5,949 nt of DNA. Origin: an uncultured Gemmatimonadota bacterium (GTDB lineage Bacteria; Gemmatimonadota; Gemmatimonadetes; Gemmatimonadales; Gemmatimonadaceae). Positions 1 to 5,530 of the stretch are shown here, piece after piece. The notes beneath the pieces are model-generated. The model worked only from the letters and a program-made list of their open reading frames with translations. It had not been told where the DNA came from and did not search any database. Both the position numbers and the translations under genes were made by a program. The stretch lies in contig CAMLDY010000138.1 of assembly GCA_946478895.1 (NCBI GenBank), forward strand, positions 1-5,949, in the 5' to 3' direction. The first letter of the stretch is position 1. The number at the start of each line of letters is the position of its first letter.

Positions 1-186
1 CGCGGAATGGTCGAAGAGCTGCGGGAGCTGAGCCCGGGCCTGCGAGTGCTCTTCATGTCCGGATACGCGAAAGAAGAGGTCTTCCCGGACAAGGCAAGCG
101 CTGCCACCACCCCTTACCTGCAGAAACCCTTCACCAGCGACACCCTCTATTCCCAGGTCAGATCCGCGCTCGGCTACGCCGGGTAG
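1..186 (+). CDS. C-terminal end of a receiver (REC) domain protein, probably hybrid sensor histidine kinase (5' truncated)
   Basis: The open frame enters from the left edge and ends at TAG 184-186, leaving 61 residues. They match the last part of a CheY-like receiver domain. An MSGYA stretch (residues 19-23) holds the switch Ser at S20, and a Y-L-Q-K-P-F stretch holds Y39 and the conserved Lys-Pro at K42-P43. The S20-to-K42 distance of 22 equals that of the CheY switch Thr and Lys, and the Tyr-to-Lys distance of 3 also matches. The phospho-accepting Asp would lie upstream of the window. The protein ends right after the last helix with no DNA-binding output domain, so this is either a single-domain regulator or the tail of a hybrid kinase. 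The MSGY...LQKPF wording is typical of PAS-containing hybrid kinases, which I favour. The partner and signal cannot be read from here. Its stop is 18 nt from the stop of the converging mscL. Confidence 0.85.
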   Translation, partial: RGMVEELRELSPGLRVLFMSGYAKEEVFPDKASAATTPYLQKPFTSDTLYSQVRSALGYAG

Positions 187-204
187 TCGGATGACGACGC
201 CGGG

Positions 205-585
205 CTAAGCCGCGGCGAGTTGACTAGTGCAGTGAGGGCAGCGGCTCGCGGCCGCGTCGATTTCCATCTTGCAATACCGGCATTTCGCCGCCTCCGCCGC
301 CGGCTTGATGAAGATCTTGGAAATCCGCCACGCCACGAAGCCGATGATGATGAAGTTGATGACCGCAGAGAGAAAATCACCGACACCAAACTTCACTGGC
401 CCCACGCTCCACGTAGCCTTCTGCCATTCGCCACCCGGACCGACCGCTACCACGATCGGCATGATGAAATCATCGACGACCGCCTTCACCAGCGCGTTGA
501 GAGCGGTGCCGACAACGACAGCGATGGCAAGGGCAACCACGTTCTGCTTGAGAAGAAATTCCTGAAACTCGCTCAGCATTCGCAT
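205..585 (-). CDS. mscL: Large-conductance mechanosensitive channel MscL with C-terminal zinc ribbon
   Basis: This inner-membrane channel opens under membrane tension to release solutes after hypo-osmotic shock. From ATG at 585 it is 126 residues. The start resembles classical MscL (MLSEFQEFLLKQNVVALA, around residues 3-20). It has a pore-lining TM1 with the N-V-V and A-x-A-V-V-V-G-T-A-x-N-A-L-V pattern (about 14-45), a short periplasmic loop with GPGGEW (49-54), and TM2 (about 70-94). After TM2, the usual amphipathic cytoplasmic helix is replaced by a Cys4 module: C102-x2-C105, then C116-x2-C119 (CRYC...CPHC), a zinc-ribbon pattern. Start choice: GTG 591, ATG 585 and ATG 579 are in frame. 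A GAGGG at 599-595 lies 9 nt before ATG 585, only 3 nt before the GTG and 15 nt before the last ATG, so 585 is preferred. The gene lies 18 nt downstream of the MFS gene on the same strand, probably in one transcript. Confidence 0.95.
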   Translation of the reverse strand: MRMLSEFQEFLLKQNVVALAIAVVVGTALNALVKAVVDDFIMPIVVAVGPGGEWQKATWSVGPVKFGVGDFLSAVINFIIIGFVAWRISKIFIKPAAEAAKCRYCKMEIDAAASRCPHCTSQLAAA

Positions 586-594
586 TGGCACCGT

Positions 595-599
595 CCCTC
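595..599 (-). promoter_or_regulatory. Ribosome-binding site of mscL
   Basis: On the - strand this reads GAGGG. It sits in the short gap between the MFS stop and mscL, 9 nt before ATG 585. It is the main reason for choosing that ATG over the GTG six bases earlier. Confidence 0.6.
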
Positions 600-603
600 A
601 TGG

Positions 604-1842
604 TCAGGTTGAGAGCGACAAATTAGCACTTTCCAACTGGCGCGCACGTAGCGTTGCGAACTGCCGGATCGCGGCGATGCCCGCGATTGGTCCGAGCGCC
701 AGTATCGCAAAGCTCCACCGCCAGCCTGCACGCTGCGCAATCGTCGGCACCAGCTGCATTGGCAGCATGGTGAGCAGAAATCCAAGAGATGTTTGCACCG
801 TCAGCGCCGTACCCACGGTGTGGGTCGGAACGGATTCGGTTACGAGGGTGCTGAACTGCGCGCTGTCGGCGATCACGAAAAAGCCCCAGGTCATCGCCAG
901 CGCTCCCAGCACCCAGAGCGGGCCCCCGAAAAGAATTCCACTCAGGATGCAGCAGCAGCCGCTCATGACGAGGGAGATCGTGACGAGGCGCGGCCGGCCA
1001 CGGCGGTCCGCGAATAGTCCGCCCCACACCGAGCCAAGCCCCCCGATCGCGATGGTGAGGAACGCAAGCAGAGAGATCAACCGCGGCGCGCGCAAACGAC
1101 CGCCCGCGTGCGCGGCGACGCTGGCGCCCAGAAAATAGGGAATCCACGTCCAGAAAGCGTACAGCTCGAACATGTGGCCGAGATAGCTCCCCGTCGCGAG
1201 CCGCCACTCGCGCACCTTGATCACATCCAGGACATGGCTCCAGGAGAACGGCCGCGAGGCGAACGGAAACGGTCCATCCCGATACCAGAAGCCAACCAGG
1301 CCGGCAGCGACCAGTGCGCCGACGCTCGAGGCCAGTACCACCGGCTGCAATCCGACGTGGGGTAACGCGCGAACGAAGTATGGCGTTGCCTTGCCGACGG
1401 TAAGCGCTCCCACGATGACGCCGATGGCCAGTCCGCGCTCGGCGCGAAACCAGGTGGCGATCATCTTCATCGCCGGCGGATACACACCCGCCAGGAAGAA
1501 GCCGGTCAGAAACCGCATCACCAGCGCCGGCGGGTAGCCCGGCGCGGCGAGGATGAGCGCGTTGGCCAGTGCGCCGAGCACGGCGCTGGCGCTGAACAGC
1601 CGCCCGGCGGGAATCACGTCCGCGAGGTTCAGAATGGCGGCGACCGCCGTCCCGACGACAAACCCGAGCTGGACCACCGTCGTGAGCCAGCCTGCCTCGG
1701 CGGTGGTGAGGCCCCACAGGGCTCGCAGCTGGGGGGTGACAGCGCTGGCCGAAAACCAGAGCGACATCCCGAGCAACTCGGCAAAACCGAGTAACGCAAG
1801 CACCCTCCAGCGCGTCGAGTATGTGTCGGGCGACATCGTCAA
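604..1842 (-). CDS. Major facilitator superfamily (MFS) transporter, NarK/OFA-like sequence features
   Basis: A 412-residue inner-membrane protein of normal MFS length with about 12 hydrophobic segments in two halves, separated by a hydrophilic stretch near residues 186-212 (RDGPFPFASRPFSW). The second half carries a clear MFS motif A between TM8 and TM9: G274-G-L-F-A-D-R-R-G-R-P-R285. The first-half counterpart (N72-L-A-D...G80-R81-L) is degenerate. Residues 119-154 (GVYPPAMKMIATWF...RGLAIG...GKATP) resemble the TM4-TM5 region of NarK-like and oxalate/formate-type MFS carriers. The substrate cannot be assigned; E226 within a predicted membrane segment (MFELYAFWTW) is a candidate substrate or proton residue. 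Start choice: AGGAGG at 1855-1850 is 7 nt before TTG 1842 and 13 nt before ATG 1836, so TTG is chosen. The ATG is only two codons later, so the protein hardly changes. The stop is TGA at 606-604, just before mscL. Confidence 0.88.
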   Translation of the reverse strand: MTMSPDTYSTRWRVLALLGFAELLGMSLWFSASAVTPQLRALWGLTTAEAGWLTTVVQLGFVVGTAVAAILNLADVIPAGRLFSASAVLGALANALILAAPGYPPALVMRFLTGFFLAGVYPPAMKMIATWFRAERGLAIGVIVGALTVGKATPYFVRALPHVGLQPVVLASSVGALVAAGLVGFWYRDGPFPFASRPFSWSHVLDVIKVREWRLATGSYLGHMFELYAFWTWIPYFLGASVAAHAGGRLRAPRLISLLAFLTIAIGGLGSVWGGLFADRRGRPRLVTISLVMSGCCCILSGILFGGPLWVLGALAMTWGFFVIADSAQFSTLVTESVPTHTVGTALTVQTSLGFLLTMLPMQLVPTIAQRAGWRWSFAILALGPIAGIAAIRQFATLRARQLESANLSLST

Positions 1843-1962
1843 AAATTAGCCTCCTCCACCAGCAACTTCGACACTGCGTGTACGGCAATCGAATCAACAC
1901 CTGAAATGCGCCGCAAATCTCGATTTCCGCTCTGCCGAAAGGCGTAGCTGACGCCCCAATCC
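1843..1962. promoter_or_regulatory. Divergent intergenic region between the MFS-mscL unit and the HEAT/HD-GYP pair
   Basis: These 120 bp must hold the promoters of both divergent transcription units unless one is transcribed from inside its neighbour. I see no convincing -35/-10 pair on either strand. The only strong signal is the MFS ribosome-binding site at 1850-1855. A small perfect inverted repeat, GGCGT-agctg-ACGCC (1941-1955), lies 7 nt before the ATG at 1963. It occupies the place where that gene's ribosome-binding site would be expected, and no purine-rich site is seen there. Confidence 0.4.
1850..1855 (-). promoter_or_regulatory. Perfect Shine-Dalgarno AGGAGG pointing to a TTG start for the MFS gene
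   Basis: The - strand reads GGTGGAGGAGG just upstream of the transporter gene. The AGGAGG core is spaced 7 nt from TTG 1842, close to ideal, and 13 nt from ATG 1836, which is long. It therefore decides the start in favour of TTG. Confidence 0.6.
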
Positions 1963-4131
1963 ATGACCAATCCGCCGCCCGTCGCCCCGCCAACGACGCC
2001 TGCAGCGCCCCCGAGCTCGGCAAAGCCGACGGTGGCGACTCTGTCGCGCGAGCTCGCGGACTTCCTGGTGGAGCTGTCGATAACGCTCAATAAGCACGCT
2101 ATCTACCCACAGAGCCACCCACTGCTCGACGTAGCTGTGGACGGTGTGGCGGGGCGCCTGGCGGCGCTTTTCGTCGGGTACCGGGATTCACTCTCGATCG
2201 GCGTCGCCCGGCGTCAGCTGATCATCGAAGGAGTCGCCACCGATCCGCTAAACCCGGTGCTCAAGGAGCTCGCTCAGCGACTTCACGATCATCACGTCGG
2301 CGCCGTGAAATTCGTGCGGGGGATTACTCGAGAAGAGCTGGGATCCGCGCTGGCGGCGCTGGCAGTCGACCCCACACGTTCCGAGAAACCGATCGGCCAC
2401 GACACCGAGCGCCTCGGCGAAGTCTGGCAGCACGTGCGCTTCTTCCCGCTTACCTACGACCGACTGCAGCTGATCGAGGAAGATCCGAGCAATGAGACGC
2501 GGGCTCCGGGTCAGATGGCCGCCGGACGCGCCACCCAGCTGTGGATCGGTCTCGCCCGTGCCGCCCTCGTCTCCGACTCGTCCGGCCTCAACGCGCCCCA
2601 GGACGACGACGCCGACAACGCCTCCTTGGAGCCAGCGGCAGTTGCCCGCGCTATCGACGAGCACCAGCGCGAGGAAGCCTACGACCAGGTGATCGTCGGC
2701 TACCTGCTCCAGATCGGCGAGGAGCTGAAGACCGCCGAAGGTCCGGAGGCGATCGGCCTGCAGCGAAGGGTCTCGCGACTGGTGGGATCGCTCAAGGAAT
2801 CGACCCTCGAGAAACTGCTCGAGATGGGCGGCGACAAGGCACAGCGCCGGAAATTCATCCTCGACGCATCGCAGGGCGTAACCGTCGAGGCCGTGATCGA
2901 TCTGGTGAAGGCCGCCTCCGCCGCCGAAGGTCAGACCATCTCGCACTCGATGCTGCGGATGCTGTCCAAGCTTGGGCATCACCCGTCGGTCACGGGCGCC
3001 CGCGGCTACACGGATCCGACTCTTCGCGATGTCATGAAGCGCCTTGTCGACGACTGGAGTCTCGAAGATCCCAATCCGGAAGCCTACCGCCAGGCGCTGC
3101 AGGTGATGTCGTCGGTGCGGAAGGCGCCGTCTGCCAAACCCATCGGCGCGGTGCCCACCGAGTGCGAGCCGGAGCGAATGATTCAGATTGCGATCGAGGT
3201 GGGAGCCACTGGCCCCCAGATCGAAGCGGCGATGGTGGAGCTCGCCCAGGCGGGCCGCGTCGATCTCCTCCTCGACATGGTCGAGCGCGCGCCGAGCGCC
3301 GAGTCCGCGGCGCCCGTCTCGGAGTTTCTGCGCAACACGCGCGTATTCGAATCGCTCCTCGAGCAGCCTCGAATCGACATGCCACTGGTTGGCCGCTTCG
3401 TGCAGCGCATGGGAACCGAGGCGGTCCCGACGCTGCTGGCCGCGGCGTTGTCCTTCGAGGATGCGAAAACCCGGTCGCAGCTTTACGACATCCTGCAGTC
3501 GATGGGCGACGTCGTCGGCGACGCCGTTGCGGCGCGCATTCCGGAGGCGAGCCAGGTTGTGCAGCGCGAGCTTCTGGCCCTGCTCGGCCGGCTGGGGGGG
3601 CTGCCGGACGGTTTTTCGCCGAGGGCGTTCCTGGACTCCGCCGATCCTCTGGTGCGGCGCGAAGCAGTGCGGCTGCTGTTGCGCAATCCAGCCGATCGAG
3701 ACGAGACCATCATGACGGCGCTTTCCGATCCCGATGACCGCGTGGTGTTCGCCGGACTTACGGTCGCCCAGGATCGCTGCCCGCCCGCGGGAATCGATCT
3801 GATCAGACAGCGCGTCGATCGGGGCGAGCTCGACTCGCAGCTCCGCACCATGGGCATCAGAATCGTCGCGCAAAAGCGCAACGCCGAGAGCCTGGCGTGG
3901 TTCCTCGCCTTCGTGATCTCGGAAGCCCACTGGCCCCGCAAGCCGAAGCTGCGCCCATCGACGCCGGAAATGCTTGCTGCTCTGAGCATGATTGCCACGC
4001 ATTGGCGCCACGACCCCGCCGCCGACACCGCGCTCAAGCTTGCCGAGCAAAGTCGCGATCCCGAAGTGCGCGGCAAGATCGCCAGGACGAGAGCCTCGGC
4101 AAACCCGAAGACCCCGCCCGGCAATGAGTGA
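1963..4131 (+). CDS. Large alpha-helical HEAT-like repeat protein with an N-terminal domain shared with the next gene product
   Basis: A 722-residue soluble protein with no signal peptide or membrane segment. Residues 1-27 are a Pro/Ala-rich tail. Residues ~28-135 are a mixed alpha/beta domain with FLV (34-36), AIYPQSHP (46-53), AVD (58-60) and TREE (122-125) that recurs at the start of the downstream HD-GYP protein. An acidic, low-complexity stretch around 203-222 (QDDDADN) looks like a linker. The rest is almost all predicted helix. Residues ~535-700 show HEAT-like units, best seen at 555-575 (FLDSADPLVRREAVRLLLRN) and 587-602 (LSDPDDRVVFAGLTVA), with D-P-x-V-R repeat wording again at 699-703. 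No catalytic motif is visible, so a scaffold or partner-binding role is inferred. The start is the first possible ATG, because an in-frame TAG lies at 1945-1947. No clear ribosome-binding site precedes it. Its 3' end overlaps the HD-GYP gene, implying co-translation. Function unknown. Confidence 0.88.
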   Translation: MTNPPPVAPPTTPAAPPSSAKPTVATLSRELADFLVELSITLNKHAIYPQSHPLLDVAVDGVAGRLAALFVGYRDSLSIGVARRQLIIEGVATDPLNPVLKELAQRLHDHHVGAVKFVRGITREELGSALAALAVDPTRSEKPIGHDTERLGEVWQHVRFFPLTYDRLQLIEEDPSNETRAPGQMAAGRATQLWIGLARAALVSDSSGLNAPQDDDADNASLEPAAVARAIDEHQREEAYDQVIVGYLLQIGEELKTAEGPEAIGLQRRVSRLVGSLKESTLEKLLEMGGDKAQRRKFILDASQGVTVEAVIDLVKAASAAEGQTISHSMLRMLSKLGHHPSVTGARGYTDPTLRDVMKRLVDDWSLEDPNPEAYRQALQVMSSVRKAPSAKPIGAVPTECEPERMIQIAIEVGATGPQIEAAMVELAQAGRVDLLLDMVERAPSAESAAPVSEFLRNTRVFESLLEQPRIDMPLVGRFVQRMGTEAVPTLLAAALSFEDAKTRSQLYDILQSMGDVVGDAVAARIPEASQVVQRELLALLGRLGGLPDGFSPRAFLDSADPLVRREAVRLLLRNPADRDETIMTALSDPDDRVVFAGLTVAQDRCPPAGIDLIRQRVDRGELDSQLRTMGIRIVAQKRNAESLAWFLAFVISEAHWPRKPKLRPSTPEMLAALSMIATHWRHDPAADTALKLAEQSRDPEVRGKIARTRASANPKTPPGNE
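4124..4131 (+). other. 8-nt gene overlap (ATGAGTGA), likely translational coupling
   Basis: The start codon of the HD-GYP gene (4124-4126) lies inside the last codons of the HEAT-like gene, whose TGA is 4129-4131. No purine-rich ribosome-binding site is evident in the 15 bases before 4124. Translation is therefore probably coupled to termination of the upstream gene, which would keep the two products in a fixed ratio. Confidence 0.65.
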
Positions 4132-5392
4132 TCCGATTCGCTTTTTGGTCTCATTCGGCCAGGCGGTCTCGACGATGGCTCTGTACAACGACGGGCATCC
4201 GGCGCGAGAGCGCGCGGTCGACCGGTCGTACCGGTGCCTGCGCGATCTGCAGGAGCAGGACAAGCACCCGCGCTTCTCGTTTCTCGGCGAAGAAACCGTT
4301 TACCAGGACACGCCGCTGCGGGAGCTCGGCGACTGGGAGTGGGCGACGCGACTGGCGCAGGCCGGGGTGCAGCGCATCGAGCTCGACACCGAGGTAACGC
4401 GCGAGCAGTACGAGGAATTCCTCGAGGAGATCATGGCGCGCATCACGCTCTCGGTGATCGATACCGCCGAGGCCCGCCACAACCGCCCGACCGGCATCAA
4501 GATGGGGGCGCTGGGAATTCGCGGCGAGAAAAAGGAAATCGACAAGAGCTTCGACACGCCGGTGCCCGTCGCGACGATCTCCTACTCGCTGGGCGAGGAA
4601 GCCGAATCGATTCAGTCAATGCACCGCGAGGTACAGGTGCGCCGCAAGCTGCCGCTCGCCGAGGCGGAGGCTGTGGTGCGGTCGCTGTCGATGGCGATGC
4701 ACGGCGACCAGCAGATGATCCTCCCGCTGCTGCAGCTGCGCGAGTTCGACGAGTACACCACCACGCACTCGCTCAACGTGTCGGTCCTGACGATGGCACT
4801 CGCCGAGCACCTCGAGCTGAATCCGCAGGACGTGCGCACCTTCGGCATAGCCGGCCTGCTGCACGATCTCGGCAAGATCAACATTCCCGAGGAGATCCTG
4901 AACAAGCCCGGAAAGCTCACCGACCAGGAACGGCAGGTGATGCAATCGCATCCCGTGTCCGGCGCGCGGCTGATCATCGAGAGCGGTCGCAAGCTCGATC
5001 TCGCCGCGGCGGTCGCGCACGAGCACCACATCATGATCAATGGTCAGGGCTATCCGGCGCGGCACTACGGGCGCAGCTGCCACAAGGCGAGCAACCTCGT
5101 ACACGTCTGCGACGTGTACGACGCGCTGCGCACTCGCCGGCCGTATCGCGATGCATGGGAGTCCGAGCGCGTCCTTACGTACATCGAAGAGCGAGCTGGA
5201 ACGGAGTTCGAGCCGGAGATTGCGTCGGCTTTCGTGAAGATGATGCGAAAGGTCGAAGGCGGGATTCAGCTTTCGCCGGTTCCACCCGCCGCCAACGGCG
5301 CGCAACGAACCGCTCCCGCGCAAAACGGCTCGGCGCCGTCGCCGGCCGGCGAGTCAATCACAAAAAAAGCGCCGACCGAAGGATCGCCGTAG
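4124..5392 (+). CDS. HD-GYP domain protein, probable cyclic-di-GMP phosphodiesterase with variant GYP motif
   Basis: A 422-residue cytoplasmic protein. Residues ~5-112 form the domain shared with the preceding protein (FLV 7-9, ALYNDGHP 19-26, AVD 31-33, TRE 92-94). Residues ~113-165 look like a linker and 166-205 a helical connector. The HD-GYP domain spans ~205-378: H215 (D-E-Y-T-T-T-H-S), H247-D248 followed by LGK (249-251), KPGKLT (261-266), H276, H301-H302, GQGYP (307-311), D330 and D333 (CDVYDAL), and RPYR (339-342). Residues 382-422 are a Pro/Ala/Ser-rich disordered tail. The family hydrolyses cyclic-di-GMP, usually to GMP. Here the canonical HHExxDGxGYP reads HHIMINGQGYP, with Ile for Glu and Asn for Asp. 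Metal-ligand His/Asp residues appear kept, but activity is uncertain. Start: ATG 4124 overlaps the upstream stop (ATGAGTGA). An earlier in-frame ATG at 3992 lies deep inside the upstream gene and adds 44 residues without domain character, so it is rejected. Confidence 0.92.
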   Translation: MSDPIRFLVSFGQAVSTMALYNDGHPARERAVDRSYRCLRDLQEQDKHPRFSFLGEETVYQDTPLRELGDWEWATRLAQAGVQRIELDTEVTREQYEEFLEEIMARITLSVIDTAEARHNRPTGIKMGALGIRGEKKEIDKSFDTPVPVATISYSLGEEAESIQSMHREVQVRRKLPLAEAEAVVRSLSMAMHGDQQMILPLLQLREFDEYTTTHSLNVSVLTMALAEHLELNPQDVRTFGIAGLLHDLGKINIPEEILNKPGKLTDQERQVMQSHPVSGARLIIESGRKLDLAAAVAHEHHIMINGQGYPARHYGRSCHKASNLVHVCDVYDALRTRRPYRDAWESERVLTYIEERAGTEFEPEIASAFVKMMRKVEGGIQLSPVPPAANGAQRTAPAQNGSAPSPAGESITKKAPTEGSP

Positions 5393-5416
5393 CGCCCGAC
5401 CTTACACCAGGATTAC

Positions 5417-5448
5417 GACGGTGCCGACGGAGATGCGTCGGTGCCGAC
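5417..5448. repeat. Pair of near-identical 12-bp semi-palindromes, 20 bp apart
   Basis: GACGGTGCCGAC (5417-5428) and GTCGGTGCCGAC (5437-5448) differ at one base. The second copy is a perfect inverted repeat of GTCGG/CCGAC around a 2-bp centre. The 20-bp spacing is close to two helical turns, which suits side-by-side binding of a dimeric regulator. They lie 83-114 bp before the pilin ATG. A regulator site is inferred; no specific factor is recognised. Confidence 0.35.
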
Positions 5449-5456
5449 TGATTCGG

Positions 5457-5485
5457 TTGCTTGCTCTTCGACGCGCTCGTCAAAT
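5457..5485 (+). promoter_or_regulatory. Weak candidate sigma-70-type promoter for the pilin gene
   Basis: TTGCTT (5457-5462) and TCAAAT (5480-5485) are separated by 17 bp and match the -35 and -10 consensus at 3/6 and 4/6 positions. Transcription would start near 5492, giving a leader of about 40 nt. I looked for the GG-N10-GC signature of sigma-54, common at pilin promoters, and did not find it here. The match is weak and could be chance. Confidence 0.22.
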
Positions 5486-5510
5486 CAATAGCAGTTGACG
5501 CGCAATTTTT
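5473..5510 (+). terminator. Possible weak terminator or leader hairpin upstream of the pilin gene
   Basis: The left arm GCGC-tc-GTCAA (5473-5483) pairs with TTGACGCGC (5495-5503), giving 9 bp with a 2-nt bulge and an 11-nt loop. AATTTTT (5504-5510) follows. This could end the HEAT/HD-GYP transcript, about 80 nt after its last stop, or act as a leader structure for the pilin message. The bulge and large loop make it weaker than the terminator at the end of the window. Confidence 0.35.
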
Positions 5511-5516
5511 CCCCGT

Positions 5517-5521
5517 GGAGG
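5517..5521 (+). promoter_or_regulatory. Ribosome-binding site of the pilin gene
   Basis: GGAGG is spaced 9 nt from ATG 5531. It supports that ATG over the in-frame TTG at 5495, which would add 12 residues in front of an otherwise canonical short prepilin leader. Confidence 0.75.
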
Positions 5522-5530
5522 AAGCACACA

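Noticed and set aside
171..212. CGGCT/AGCCG inverted pair between the converging ends of the receiver gene and mscL, a possible two-way terminator
   Set aside because: The arms are only 5 bp with more than 30 bases between them and there is no T run on either side.
623..2023. 466-codon open frame on the - strand, in another frame over the MFS gene
   Set aside because: The translation is Arg-rich and low in structure, while the overlapping frame 604-1842 gives a clean 12-helix transporter with a ribosome-binding site.
3594..3600. Run of seven G residues in the HEAT-like gene, a possible slippage or phase-variation site
   Set aside because: The run is short for phase variation, lies in a GC-rich gene, and the reading frame is intact on both sides.
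3992..4123. Upstream ATG that would extend the HD-GYP protein by 44 residues
   Set aside because: The extension lies inside the HEAT-like gene and reads as Pro/Arg-rich sequence. The ATG at 4124 gives a start that aligns with the shared N-terminal domain and makes a typical stop/start overlap.
2248..4263. Very long open frame (671 codons) on the - strand opposite the HEAT-like gene
   Set aside because: It is a mirror frame produced by high third-position GC. Its translation is rich in Arg, His and Gly with no domain or hydrophobic pattern, and it runs across two well-supported + strand genes.
4234..5451. 405-codon + strand open frame overlapping the HD-GYP gene
   Set aside because: It is a shifted frame full of Arg and Ala with no motif; the HD-GYP frame holds all expected catalytic motifs in order.
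5440..5464. Possible sigma-54 promoter before the pilin gene (GG and TTGC elements present)
   Set aside because: No GG and GC elements are separated by the required 10 bases at either TTGC, so the spacing rules it out.
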